From Oscillospiraceae bacterium (lineage in GTDB: Bacteria > Bacillota > Clostridia > Oscillospirales > Ruminococcaceae), in NCBI GenBank assembly GCA_017415165.1, contig JAFQIY010000047.1:1-53828 (forward strand): a stretch of 53,828 nucleotides of DNA. Reading direction: 5' to 3'. A program made the translations under genes and the position numbers. Under the pieces are notes generated by a model that was not told the origin of the DNA, ran no database searches, and was given only the letters and a program-made list of their open reading frames with translations. This document shows positions 1 through 8,616 of the stretch, in pieces (position 1 is the first letter of the stretch; each line of letters begins with the position of its first letter).

Positions 1-2
1 TC

Positions 3-153
3 TTTTGCAACACAGTTGCAAAATTCACCCTTGCGGAGCGCTTCACAGGCGGCGCTGCGGCGCCAAGAAAGTTTTCGCCGCTTGCGAGCGGCGACAAAGG
101 GGCGCTGCCCCCTTGACCCCTGCCAAAGGGTGCGCACACCCTTTGGAAACCCA
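3..153. repeat. Multi-hairpin modular repeat, copy 1
   Basis: A chain of short stem-loops fills this stretch: TTTTGCAAC/GTTGCAAAA, GGCGC/GGCGCC, CGCCGCT/AGCGGCG, GGGGC/GCCCC and CCAAAGGGTG/CACCCTTTGG, joined by linkers such as TTGCGGAGCGCTTC and ending in GGAAACCCA. The linkers and the order of hairpins recur at 8452-8594, while the stem bases differ in paired fashion. The open frame through it has no ribosome site and is repeat-derived. The rest of the gap up to 311 holds an isolated AAATTATAATTT palindrome (181-192) and the fabV promoter. Confidence 0.75.
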
Positions 154-228
154 TTATTTAAACGCTATAGTTAGTGCACTAAATTATAATTTACCATAAC
201 ATTTGCACAGTATTATTGATAATGCCAC

Positions 229-257
229 TTGATTTTTTTGTTCAAAAGTGGTAAAAT
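229..257 (+). promoter_or_regulatory. Predicted sigma-A promoter of fabV
   Basis: TTGATT (229-234), a 17-base spacer and TAAAAT (252-257), with TGG just before the -10 as an extended -10 element. It lies about 50 bases ahead of the fabV start, which has its own AAAGGA ribosome site. Confidence 0.65.
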
Positions 258-311
258 AATAACGTATATTTAAATTTACTGAAACGAGATTTTATTGAAA
301 GGAACTTTATT

Positions 312-1490
312 ATGATAGTTAAACCAAAAATCCGCGGTTTTATTTGTACGACTGCTCATCCTGACGGCTGCAAGGCTATTGTCAAGGAACAGATTGACTA
401 TGTTAAAAAGTGCGGCAGGATTGACGGTCCTAAGAAAGTGCTTGTAATCGGCGCTTCTATGGGTTACGGTCTTGCTTCAAGAATTTCTGCGGCTTTCGGC
501 AGCGGCGCTTCTACAATCGGTGTTATCTTCGACAAGCAGGGCACTGACACAAAGCCCGGCTCTGCAGGCTGGTACAACACTTCAGCTTTTGAGGAGTACG
601 CAAAGGCTGAGGGCATCTACGCAAAGACAATCAACGGCGACGCTTTTTCCTCTGCTGTAAAGGACGAAACAATCGCACTCATCAAGAAGGATTTCGGCAA
701 GGTCGATATGGTTGTTTACAGCCTTGCTGCGCCGAGAAGAACAACTTCCGACGGCACGGTTTACAGCTCTGTACTTAAAACTGTAGGCGGCGATTTCACA
801 AACAAGTCTATCGACGTCAAGACAGGTGCAGTTTCAAACGTTACTATCTCACCTGCTACCGAGCAGGAAATTCACGCTACCGTGAAGGTTATGGGCGGCG
901 AGGACTGGAAGGAATGGATTGGCGCACTCAAGGCTGCTGACGCTATCGAGGACGGCGCTGTAACTGTTGCATACTCCTACATCGGTCCTGAACTTACTCA
1001 CCCTATCTACAAGGACGGCTCTATCGGACGCGCAAAGGCTCACCTTGCTGAAACCGCAAAGGAAATCACAAAGTCCATTGACGGCGTTTCCGCTTACGTT
1101 TCTGTAAACAAGGCTCTTGTTACACAGTCAAGCTCTGCAATTCCGATTGTTCCGCTTTACATTTCAATCCTCTACAAGGTTATGAAGGAAATGAACATTC
1201 ACGAGGGCTGTATTGAGCAGATGCAGAGAATGTTCGCTGAAAAGATTTACGGCGGCGAGGTAAAGACAGACGCTGAGGGTCTTATCCGTCTTGATGACTG
1301 GGAAATGCGTGAGGACGTGCAGGCTAAGGTTGCTGAGGCGTGGGACAAAATCAGCGAAAGCAATCTTAAAGAGCTTGCTGACATTGACGGCTACAACAAG
1401 GATTTCATCAAGCTTTTCGGCTTTGAAGCTGACGGCGTGGACTACGAGGCTGAAACCGATACCGCTGTGGGCATCGCAAGCCTTGCATAA
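312..1490 (+). CDS. fabV: FabV-type trans-2-enoyl-ACP/CoA reductase
   Basis: NADH-dependent reductase of the FabV/TER family. It reduces the trans-2 double bond of enoyl-ACP or enoyl-CoA, either in the last step of fatty-acid elongation or in butyryl-CoA formation. The 392-residue length is typical. The N-terminus MIVKPKIRGFICTTAHP, the nucleotide-binding segment VLVIGASMGYGLASRI (about residues 44-59), VVYSLAAPRRT (about 134-144) and the catalytic Y-x8-K in the YIGPELTHPIYKDGSIGRAK region are all family hallmarks. The ATG start follows AAAGGAACTTTATT. It stands alone with its own promoter and is followed after 21 bases by the peptidase gene, so the two may be co-transcribed. No other fatty-acid synthesis genes lie nearby, so the sequence alone does not separate the fatty-acid role from the butyrate role. 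Confidence 0.93.
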   Translation: MIVKPKIRGFICTTAHPDGCKAIVKEQIDYVKKCGRIDGPKKVLVIGASMGYGLASRISAAFGSGASTIGVIFDKQGTDTKPGSAGWYNTSAFEEYAKAEGIYAKTINGDAFSSAVKDETIALIKKDFGKVDMVVYSLAAPRRTTSDGTVYSSVLKTVGGDFTNKSIDVKTGAVSNVTISPATEQEIHATVKVMGGEDWKEWIGALKAADAIEDGAVTVAYSYIGPELTHPIYKDGSIGRAKAHLAETAKEITKSIDGVSAYVSVNKALVTQSSSAIPIVPLYISILYKVMKEMNIHEGCIEQMQRMFAEKIYGGEVKTDAEGLIRLDDWEMREDVQAKVAEAWDKISESNLKELADIDGYNKDFIKLFGFEADGVDYEAETDTAVGIASLA

Positions 1491-1511
1491 ATTAATTTAA
1501 AGGAAGTTACT

Positions 1512-2876
1512 ATGGATAAAATTTTTGAACAGCTTTTTGCTTATATTGACAGCCATACCGAGGATATGATTTCTGATTTGGCACGCTTAATCCGTATCCC
1601 GTCCGTCAAGGGCGAGTCTGCGGAAAATGCACCCTTCGGAAAAGAGCCTGCGGCGGCACTTGACGAGGTGCTGAAAATCTGCGGCGAAGCAGGTCTTGCG
1701 GTACGCAACATTGATAATTATGTGGGTACGGCTGATTTTTACGAAACAGATACAATTCCCGAGCTTGGCGTGCTGAGCCATATGGACGTTGTTCCCGTTG
1801 GCGGCGGCTGGAGTGTTCCTCCGTTTGAGCTTACTCAGAAGGACGGCAAGCTTCTTGGTCGTGGTACAATCGACGACAAAGGTCCTGCAATTGCGGCGCT
1901 TTACGCTGTAAAGGCTATCAAGGACAGCGGCATCAAGCTTTCCAAAAACGTGCGCCTTGTTTTCGGCACGGACGAGGAATGTGGCTCAGGTGACCTTGAA
2001 TATTATCTGAAAAAGGAAAAGCTCCCCGAAATGCTGTTTACCCCTGACGGAAGCTACCCTGTTATCAATGCTGAAAAGGGTCTGATGAGGGCTTCCTACA
2101 CAGGTGCAATCTCTGACAAAATCGTAAGTATGAAGGGCGGCACAGTTGTAAACGCTGTTCCCGAATATGCGGAGGCTGTTCTTGCAGGTGTAACTGTCGA
2201 TACTGCAAAGTACAGCTTTGAGGGTGTAACTCTTACAGCAGAAACCTGCGGCGAAAACGTGAAGCTTACCGCAAACGGAGTAAGCGCTCACGCTTCTCTC
2301 CCTGAGGGCGGAAAGAACGCTGTTACGGCGCTTCTCACGGTTGTTGCTGACGTGACAGGCGACAGCACAGTCAAGGCACTTGTTGAAATGTTCCCATATG
2401 GTGAGACTGACGGTGCTTGTGCAGGAATAAAGTGCTCCGACAAGATTTCAGGCGGACTCACAACAGTACTCAGTGTTATTGACGGTGCTGACGGTACGCT
2501 TACCGCTAAGCAGGATATCCGTTTCCCTATCGACAGAAAGTGCGCTGAAATCATTGCTATGATTGAAGAAAAGGCAAAGGAAAAGAGCCTTGCCCACAGG
2601 ATTGATATGGCAATCGAGCCGCACTACGTCCCTGAGGACAGCGAGTTTGTGCAGAAGCTTCTTTCGGTGTACGAAACCGTTACAGGCGAAAAGGGGTACT
2701 GCGTTGCAATCGGCGGTGGCACTTACGTCCACGAAACTGAGGGCGGTGTTGCATTCGGTGCGGAATTCCCCGGTGATGACAATCATATGCACGGCGCTGA
2801 CGAGTTTATTACTCTTGAAAGCTTCGTGAAAAATGCAAAGATTTTTGCGGCGGCAATTTATTCGTTGTGTAAATAA
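1512..2876 (+). CDS. pepV: M20 family dipeptidase, PepV type
   Basis: Cytoplasmic dinuclear-zinc metallopeptidase that cleaves dipeptides, probably for amino-acid recovery. Length 454 is normal for PepV. The metal ligands are visible in order: LSHMDVVP (first His and the following Asp), GRGTIDDKGP (bridging Asp), GTDEECGSGD (catalytic Glu and metal Glu), FTPDGSYPVINAEKG, and near the C-terminus HMHGADEFITLES (last His). The lid-domain insertion between about residues 190 and 360 is present. Ribosome site AAAGGAAGT precedes the ATG. It lies 21 bases after fabV and ends at a strong terminator. Close relatives in the M20 family have other substrates, such as acylated amino acids, but the motif set favours PepV. 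Confidence 0.9.
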   Translation: MDKIFEQLFAYIDSHTEDMISDLARLIRIPSVKGESAENAPFGKEPAAALDEVLKICGEAGLAVRNIDNYVGTADFYETDTIPELGVLSHMDVVPVGGGWSVPPFELTQKDGKLLGRGTIDDKGPAIAALYAVKAIKDSGIKLSKNVRLVFGTDEECGSGDLEYYLKKEKLPEMLFTPDGSYPVINAEKGLMRASYTGAISDKIVSMKGGTVVNAVPEYAEAVLAGVTVDTAKYSFEGVTLTAETCGENVKLTANGVSAHASLPEGGKNAVTALLTVVADVTGDSTVKALVEMFPYGETDGACAGIKCSDKISGGLTTVLSVIDGADGTLTAKQDIRFPIDRKCAEIIAMIEEKAKEKSLAHRIDMAIEPHYVPEDSEFVQKLLSVYETVTGEKGYCVAIGGGTYVHETEGGVAFGAEFPGDDNHMHGADEFITLESFVKNAKIFAAAIYSLCK

Positions 2877-2878
2877 GC

Positions 2879-2917
2879 AAATGCCTGAGAAGATTAATTG
2901 CTTCTCAGGCATTTTTT
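2879..2917. terminator. Bidirectional rho-independent terminator
   Basis: Stem ATGCCTGAGAAG / CTTCTCAGGCAT with a short AT loop, followed by a T run on the plus strand and preceded by A residues for the minus direction. It separates the convergent pepV and SDR genes, and its T run overlaps the SDR stop codon. Confidence 0.85.
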
Positions 2918-3674
2918 ATTGCTCACCTTTTTTGGTCTGAATGTTATATGCAACGGCGGCAAGCAGATTATCGGGGATAAGCCTTGACCCGTAAACGCAG
3001 ATTTTCATTTTCAGCGTCGGGATAATCAGCGATTTCCGTGCAAACATTCCGTTTACAGCACACTCAGCCGCGTACTCCGCAGTAATTCCTCTTAAACCGA
3101 AATCTACCCCTGCAACATCATTGAAGGGCGTCATTACAGGCCCCGGACAGAATGCTCCGATGTAGACATTGCTTCCCTTGACACGCATTTCCTCACGGAC
3201 AGCCTGCGTAAGCTTCACCACATAATTCTTCGTTGCGTAATAGGTAGCCATAAGAGGTCCGGGCATAAAGCCTGCGGCAGAAGCTACGTTCAGGATATAA
3301 CCCTTATCGCGGGCGGAAAAATCCCTCAGGAAAAGCTTTGTAAGTGTGTGCACCGCTTTAATGTTAACGTCAATCATTTCAAGCTCACGGTCAAGCTCTG
3401 TTCCGCAGAATCTGCCGAAAAGTCCGAAGCCTGCGTTGTTCACGAGGATGTTCACGTTGTACGCAGAGGCTTCTGTGTAGAGCCTTACACACTCACTTTC
3501 CTTTGAGATATCAGCCACGATGATTTTCACTCGCTTTGCGCCTATCTCGTCGCGGAGCGCTTCAAGCTTCTCACGGTTTCTTCCCGAAATAACAAGTCGG
3601 ACACCTTTTTTCGCAAGTTTCAGCGCTATTTCACGTCCTATTCCCGAGCTTGCGCCCGTAACAAGTGCGGTCAT
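2916..3674 (-). CDS. Short-chain dehydrogenase/reductase (SDR)
   Basis: Classical SDR oxidoreductase of unknown substrate, 252 residues. The Rossmann motif TGASSGIG lies at about residues 6-13, NNAG near 85, and the catalytic Ser and YxxxK are in NVASAAGF and YYATK. The later PGPVMTPF segment is typical of the DltE/YqjQ-like subgroup. The frame is open further upstream, but the start chosen here (MTALVTG) has AAAGGA eight to nine bases ahead and begins directly at the nucleotide-binding strand, as in the family. It starts four bases after the transglutaminase gene, so translation is probably coupled. Its specific role cannot be read from the sequence. Confidence 0.88.
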   Translation of the reverse strand: MTALVTGASSGIGREIALKLAKKGVRLVISGRNREKLEALRDEIGAKRVKIIVADISKESECVRLYTEASAYNVNILVNNAGFGLFGRFCGTELDRELEMIDVNIKAVHTLTKLFLRDFSARDKGYILNVASAAGFMPGPLMATYYATKNYVVKLTQAVREEMRVKGSNVYIGAFCPGPVMTPFNDVAGVDFGLRGITAEYAAECAVNGMFARKSLIIPTLKMKICVYGSRLIPDNLLAAVAYNIQTKKGEQ

Positions 3675-3678
3675 AAAA

Positions 3679-5871
3679 TCAATCCTTTCGTTTTTTCGCT
3701 TTTCGTATTGCCTTATACTGCATTTTGTAGCAGTAAAATGCAGTATCCTTTTCATTGCTGTCGGTTTTAATTCCGCCGTAGCAGGTCTTTACAAACGGCT
3801 TTATCAGCGGCTCAAGGCTGAGTGCGGTTCTGCTTTCGGTGTAGTCCCTCAGCTGTTCGGGAGTAAGTGCCTTGCAGCTTTCGCCGAATTTCCTTTCCAT
3901 ATTCAGAGCGTGACGGTTGTAAAGCAGGATAACAGCCTTGCCGCTGTCGGAAAATCTGACTTTTAACCTGAACATACCCTCAGCAATTTTCGGTGAAAGA
4001 ATAATCAGCAGGATAAATATTCCGATTACAACAACTGCAATGATTGCCGTGAAAAGTATTGCCAGCGGGTCAGTTTTGCTTTCCTGATTTTCGGAGGACG
4101 CTCTCGGAGCTGTCAGGTCAGCAGGGGTAGGCTCGTATATCTGCCAGCCTGCACCCGTGATATAAACCTCGGGGTAAGCGTGAGCGGTATCGGTATAAAT
4201 ATAGTGCAGCTGAGGGGTGTTTTCAGCAGACTGCATAACAAATCCCTCAACATAACGGACGGTCAGTCCCGCTGCCCGTGCAAGAAGCGTATATGCCGTT
4301 GCGAAATCGGAGCAGATACCTTTTTTGCTTTCAAACAGGAAGAATTCAGGGGTATCGCTTTCCTCGGGCGGCTCATAGTTAAGGTCGTAGACGAAGCCGC
4401 TGTGAAAATATTGTTCAATAGCCTGCGCCTTCTGATAGTCATACTCCATACCCTCGGTAAGCTCATCGGCAAGCGCCTGTATTTCGGGAGAAACCTCTGT
4501 CACGGTTTTTTCGGCATATTCCTCAGCGTAGATATGGCTATCGAAAAATGTGTCAATTACCTCCGCTTCCTCCTCCATATCCATTGACATAGCATAAATC
4601 CACGCCCAGTAAAGCAGCATATCGTAATCAAGGAAGTCTATGTCGCAAAGCCCCCTTGAAAGAAGCTGCTCAAAAATATCTTCAGTATAGTAGCGGATAG
4701 TGTAGTTTGCGTTTTCGGGGAGATAATACAGATTTGTGAAAATCTCGCCATCGTCAGTGCGTGCATTGAATCGTGTCTTTATGTTTGAGAGGGTTAATTC
4801 CGTTGCACGAAGCGGTGCAAGCACATAAACCGAGGGGTAACTCTGTGTATAAATCAGAGCGTAGCTTTCCTTTTCGGTGATGCCCGAAAGCTTATTCAGA
4901 TAATCAGATTGTCCCATACCGTTTTCGTACAGGCTGTTTACAGCCTCCGAAAGCTTTTCGTAGCTCAGAAGCGGAGCAGTTTCCTGCCACTTTTTGCTAC
5001 CGCTCATTTCGTCAGCCTCAACCCAGCCGCCCTTTTCACGGTCGTAAATATCAAACACCTGAGTTTTCATATAAACGGGAGAGTCCGTGTTTACAATGTA
5101 TATCAGTACGTTTTCTCCTCGCCTGAGCAGGTCGGTGTTGCCCGACATATTCTTGTATTCACCTGTGTAACGCTGCTCGTTGCTGCCGCCAATCTGAAAT
5201 TTGTCGGTAAGCTCCTTGAAATTCTCGTAATAAGGCGTAACCGACGGCTTCGGCAGAAGCAGTGCCAGAAGAATTACTGCAACGGTGAAATCCGTATATA
5301 CAATCAGTGCAGCATTGCCCTGCGGCTTTGCTCCGCTCAGCAGGCTTTTCCGTGCATTGTAAACAAAGATGATAATGTTCACCGCTGCAAGAATTGCTGC
5401 ATAGCCGTAAGGCATTGCGGTAGCCGTTTTTACTGCCAGTGCAAAAGGGACAAGGGAAAGAAGCGTTACAATTGATGAACGGTAGATAACCTTCGTGAAG
5501 TAGTAAGCCGCCGACGTGAAGAAGAAGCACATCAGCACCGTAAGAGTGAATATGAAATCAAATTTTGTTTCAACCGCTTCTGAGCCTGAGAAAAACCATC
5601 TGATGAACTCAAGCATCTCGGAAAAGCTGTTTATCGTAAACGAGGGAACGAGTCCCACGCAAACCAGCACGGCAACATAAAGGAGTCCGCCGAGTTTTTT
5701 CTTCCTAACATATCCGATAAAGAGGATAACCGCTGCCGACATAACCGCACCGAGTATGGTATAGGCATTGATTATTGTTGACAAGTATATATAGGCAACC
5801 GCCGATACGCTTACCGTGCACAAAATCCATAATAACAGCAATTCGCCGTACTTTGCAAGCTTGTCGCCCAC
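3679..5871 (-). CDS. Membrane transglutaminase-like protein (TgpA type)
   Basis: 730-residue membrane protein with a GTG start preceded by AAAGGAGGGATAAC. The first ~200 residues contain about six hydrophobic segments. A large extracytoplasmic region follows with a transglutaminase-like core: the catalytic Cys in GICSDFATAYTLLARAAG, the His in AHAYPEVYI and the terminal EPTPAD segment. A last membrane helix (PLAILFTAIIAVVVIGIFILL) lies near residue 620 with a basic cytoplasmic tail. This is the TgpA-like architecture, whose substrates are largely unknown but which commonly sit in clusters with MoxR/DUF58 genes. Those partners are absent here; the neighbours are an LRR surface protein and an SDR. 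All three catalytic elements look intact. It is separated from the LRR gene by a terminator-like hairpin. Confidence 0.85.
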   Translation of the reverse strand: MGDKLAKYGELLLLWILCTVSVSAVAYIYLSTIINAYTILGAVMSAAVILFIGYVRKKKLGGLLYVAVLVCVGLVPSFTINSFSEMLEFIRWFFSGSEAVETKFDFIFTLTVLMCFFFTSAAYYFTKVIYRSSIVTLLSLVPFALAVKTATAMPYGYAAILAAVNIIIFVYNARKSLLSGAKPQGNAALIVYTDFTVAVILLALLLPKPSVTPYYENFKELTDKFQIGGSNEQRYTGEYKNMSGNTDLLRRGENVLIYIVNTDSPVYMKTQVFDIYDREKGGWVEADEMSGSKKWQETAPLLSYEKLSEAVNSLYENGMGQSDYLNKLSGITEKESYALIYTQSYPSVYVLAPLRATELTLSNIKTRFNARTDDGEIFTNLYYLPENANYTIRYYTEDIFEQLLSRGLCDIDFLDYDMLLYWAWIYAMSMDMEEEAEVIDTFFDSHIYAEEYAEKTVTEVSPEIQALADELTEGMEYDYQKAQAIEQYFHSGFVYDLNYEPPEESDTPEFFLFESKKGICSDFATAYTLLARAAGLTVRYVEGFVMQSAENTPQLHYIYTDTAHAYPEVYITGAGWQIYEPTPADLTAPRASSENQESKTDPLAILFTAIIAVVVIGIFILLIILSPKIAEGMFRLKVRFSDSGKAVILLYNRHALNMERKFGESCKALTPEQLRDYTESRTALSLEPLIKPFVKTCYGGIKTDSNEKDTAFYCYKMQYKAIRKAKKRKD

Positions 5872-5896
5872 GTTATCCCTCCTTTCGCAGCTGTTT

Positions 5897-5936
5897 CAAA
5901 AATGGGGTACAAGACGCATCCGCGTTTTTGTACCCC
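5897..5936 (-). terminator. Terminator-like hairpin between LRR and transglutaminase genes
   Basis: On the minus strand GGGGTACA pairs with TGTACCCC around an inner partly paired loop and is followed by ATTTTTG. It lies in the 73-base gap between the two genes and may end or reduce read-through. Confidence 0.65.
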
Positions 5937-5944
5937 TCATCATA

Positions 5945-7114
5945 TCAATTCTTGCCGCTGCCGTTTTTCTTCATCATAACCAGCATTGTTGCAAGGACTG
6001 CAATTACTACAGCCATAATCACAATCACAACAACCACACCCACGCTGAGTCCGTTTGAGCCGGAAGTCTGTGCAGATGCTTCCGCAGTTTCCTCAGAGGT
6101 TGTAACATTTTCGTCAGCAGAGCCGTCTGTAACTGCTTCTGTTTCAGCAGCTTCGGTTTCTTCCTCAGCAGCTGTTACAGCTTCGGTTTCCGCTTCTGTT
6201 TCATAAGTCTCATTATTTTCCTCAGGAATTTCAGCAGAAAGAGTGTACTCACCCGTAAGGTCAGCAGCAATTTTAATGTTGTTCTGTTCCCAGCTTTCAA
6301 AGCTTTCCTCAGCTTCTTCGTAGCAGTGAATTGTTGCGCTTACGTTTCTGAAAACATCGCTGTCGAGAGCAGGTGCTTCCGTGCCGTAAACGTAAATATC
6401 CTTCAATGCGTTGCAATCCGCAAAAACACTCATTCCGATTTTCTTCACATCAGGGCCGATTGAAATTTTTTCAAAGCCGCACTTGCTGAAGGTGTTTGCG
6501 TAAATTTCGGTAATTCCATTCGGGATAATGAATTCGATAATTGACTTGCAGTCCTGAAATGCACCCTCACCGATGTATGTAATTCCCGCAGAAATAGGAA
6601 TAGCATTCAGTGCCTCACAGCCTGCAAAAGCGTAATCATCAATAGTTGTGACCGTCCCCGGCATAAAAACCTTAATGAGCTTTCTGTTGTTTGAAAAAGC
6701 GTTTTTGCCGATTTCAACGGTGTTCTTCGGAAGTGTTACAACCATAAGCTGATTTCTTGAAGTCAGTGCATTTTCGGGAATAACACCGTCCTCGGTTTCG
6801 GTTTTCGCAAGCTCCAGAATTTCAAGGTTAGGAATATTTGTCAGTGCCTTGTAGTCATCGGCATTAAGAGTGCCCTCCAGCACGGCAACATTCTTTATGA
6901 AGTTGAAGTCTATGCCGTCAGCAGCTTCGGTAAGCGCCTCAGCAAGTCTGCCTGTTTCAAAGCTTGCCACGGTAATGCTTTCGCCGTCCTCCTCAGCGCC
7001 CGACAAAATCGGCATAATGACAATACCCAACAGCATTGCCGCAGCGATGATGATAACGAAAATTCTTACGGCAAGATTTTTCTTTTTTGTGTATGGTGAG
7101 TATTTTTTTGACAT
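5945..7114 (-). CDS. Membrane-anchored leucine-rich repeat protein (BspA/LRR_5 type)
   Basis: 389-residue surface protein. It has a basic N-terminus followed by a hydrophobic anchor (IFVIIIAAAMLLGIVIMPIL, about residues 18-37), then roughly six LRR_5 units between about 70 and 250 with the pattern xxIxxxAFxxCxxLxxIxIP. A Glu/Thr/Ala-rich low-complexity stretch follows (about 270-345), then a second membrane helix (VGVVVVIVIMAVVIAVLATML) and a short basic tail. The repeats should face outward between two anchors. LRR_5 proteins often mediate adhesion or protein-protein contacts. The gene begins five bases after the DUF1444-like gene (GGGAGG ribosome site), suggesting one transcript. Ligand and role are unknown. 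Confidence 0.82.
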   Translation of the reverse strand: MSKKYSPYTKKKNLAVRIFVIIIAAAMLLGIVIMPILSGAEEDGESITVASFETGRLAEALTEAADGIDFNFIKNVAVLEGTLNADDYKALTNIPNLEILELAKTETEDGVIPENALTSRNQLMVVTLPKNTVEIGKNAFSNNRKLIKVFMPGTVTTIDDYAFAGCEALNAIPISAGITYIGEGAFQDCKSIIEFIIPNGITEIYANTFSKCGFEKISIGPDVKKIGMSVFADCNALKDIYVYGTEAPALDSDVFRNVSATIHCYEEAEESFESWEQNNIKIAADLTGEYTLSAEIPEENNETYETEAETEAVTAAEEETEAAETEAVTDGSADENVTTSEETAEASAQTSGSNGLSVGVVVVIVIMAVVIAVLATMLVMMKKNGSGKN

Positions 7115-7119
7115 CGGAA

Positions 7120-7953
7120 TTATTCCTCCCTGTTATCGTTGTGACCTATAGAAAATCTTCCTGCAATCTGTATATCCTGCTGAGTAAACAGCAGGACATC
7201 AGTTGTAAGAGGATTTTTTGCTTTTCTGTATTCGCTGAGGATAACCGTGCCCAGTCCCTCAAGAATGTTGTTTGTAATATTTTTCAGCACCAGCAGGCTT
7301 TCTCTTGACGGTGCAACAACGAGAAATTTTGCACCGAATTTGTCGTAAATAACGCTTCGGAAGTCGTTGCACAGAATGAATGAGCTGCAGAAAGCAGGAG
7401 CGGAGGTCTTGATTTCAAGCGCCTTTATACCGCCCGAAAGCTCCTCCTCGCTGATTTCGGCACGGGAAAGAATTCTGCACATATTTCTGTCCGCAACCGA
7501 GAAAACGACCTCTCTCGGCACGCCCCAGCGTTTCAGCGTAGCCTCGTCGAGATAGTGCACGATTTCGTCATCGGGGGTGTACGCAACAACCTTTTTGAGT
7601 CCGTCAACAAAATCAGCGCTTATCATAAGCTCGCTGACGTCCTTTTCGCGCATAATCAGCAGTCTGAGAAATTCCTGTCCGTTAGTGAAAGAAACCATTC
7701 TGCCCTTTGTGACAAAATCCAGCTCAAGGCGTTTGATAAGCCTTTCAAGCTCCTCATCGGACTGTGTCCTTTCATAAACGGAGCGAGCCTCGCCGATGTC
7801 GATTTTGAAAGTAGCCGCGCCGTTGGAAATCTCGTAAACGCTGTCGCTGTCACGGGAAGTAACATAGAAATGCTGACGTTTCAGGGCATTTTTAAATCCG
7901 ATTTCGAATTTGTCACGGTTAAAAATTCCGCTGATTTTTTCAGCAAGCTTCAT
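7120..7953 (-). CDS. Hypothetical cytoplasmic protein, DUF1444/YtpQ-like
   Basis: 277-residue soluble protein without signal peptide or membrane helix. The plan (an N-terminal part beginning with the FNRDKFEIGFKNALK region, a middle ending in SRAEISEEEL, and a C-terminal half with FLVVAPSRESLLVL and TTDVLLFTQQD) is reminiscent of the DUF1444 family (YtpQ of Bacillus), which has no known activity. I base this on remembered layout only. Strong ribosome site AGGAGG ten bases before ATG. It is the first gene of the minus-strand group that continues with the LRR protein. Confidence 0.5.
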   Translation of the reverse strand: MKLAEKISGIFNRDKFEIGFKNALKRQHFYVTSRDSDSVYEISNGAATFKIDIGEARSVYERTQSDEELERLIKRLELDFVTKGRMVSFTNGQEFLRLLIMREKDVSELMISADFVDGLKKVVAYTPDDEIVHYLDEATLKRWGVPREVVFSVADRNMCRILSRAEISEEELSGGIKALEIKTSAPAFCSSFILCNDFRSVIYDKFGAKFLVVAPSRESLLVLKNITNNILEGLGTVILSEYRKAKNPLTTDVLLFTQQDIQIAGRFSIGHNDNREE

Positions 7954-8218
7954 ACGGTACGACCTCCTTTCGAAAATTCAATATACAAATACAGTATAAC
8001 ATATTTTCAAAAGCTTGTACACACTTTTACGCATTTTATTCCGCAGAATTTTTCAATTATTTTTTTGGCAATTTGACAAAGCAAGAAAAAGCAAAGTACG
8101 GTTTCCAAAGCCTCGGGTTTCCAAAGGGTGCTTAATGCAAAGTATATTGCAACAACGATATACCAAGATTACCAATAGCGCTAGCAGGAGGAAGAGAGGT
8201 TTAGGGAAAAGGGGAGCA

Positions 8219-8309
8219 CGAGGGGGAAAACCGCAAGGAGAGAGGGAGGACGGCGTGCGACCATAGCGGTTGTTGAGTCCTCTCTCTTTCCTGAAGGTTT
8301 TCCCCCTCG
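8219..8309. repeat. Large imperfect inverted repeat
   Basis: Left arm CGAGGGGGAAAACC followed by GCAAGGAGAGAGG, and right arm CCTCTCTCTTTCCTGAAGG followed by TTTTCCCCCTCG, pair over about 30 positions around a 25-base loop. It could form a long hairpin in either strand. It does not match the other repeat families in the window. Confidence 0.7.
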
Positions 8310-8401
8310 TTTACCACGCAAACTATATTGTAAAGAAAAATGTTTTTAAAACTATAAAGTTTGGTATCAATATGAAATTTCCTCTGAGCACCACAGAAAC
8401 G

Positions 8402-8594
8402 CAACGGCTTGCGCCGTTGTTAAGAACGCCCTCTCTTACAGGGCGTTCTTCTTTTGCGGCTAACTCGCCGCAAAATTCATCTTTGCGGAGCGCTTCTAAG
8501 GCAGCGCCTGCGGGCGCAAGAAAAGCTTTCGCTCTCTGCGGAGAGCGACCAAAGGGCTTTGCCCTTTGGAAACCCACCACCTTTGAAAAGGTGG
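8402..8594. repeat. Multi-hairpin modular repeat, copy 2
   Basis: Consecutive stem-loops: CAACGGC/GCCGTTG, AAGAACGCCCT/AGGGCGTTCTT, TTTTGCGGC/GCCGCAAAA, GCGCC/GGCGC, CGCTCTC/GAGAGCG, AAAGGGC/GCCCTTT and CCACCTTT/AAAGGTGG. From 8452 on, the linkers and order match the copy at 3-153, while the stem sequences differ with compensation. It starts 22 bases beyond the pfkA stop, so on the minus strand it would form the 3' end of the pfkA message. Confidence 0.75.
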
Positions 8595-8616
8595 ACGAAA
8601 CTTTCCCTTTGCTTTT

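Larger units (their letters stand above)
7954..8616. other. 663-base spacer with hairpins, no gene
   Basis: No supported gene. The part next to 7953 is AT-rich and may carry the promoter of the DUF1444-like gene. Around 8098-8140 there are two copies of GGTTTCCAAAG-type fragments related to the repeat at 3-153. Large inverted repeat arms lie at 8219-8309, and a run of hairpins belonging to the modular repeat family fills 8402-8594. Short open frames here follow repeat sequence and have no ribosome sites. Confidence 0.7.

Noticed and set aside
5-199. Open frame of 64 codons at the window start
   Set aside because: It follows the chain-of-hairpins repeat, has no ribosome site and its composition reflects the repeat stems.
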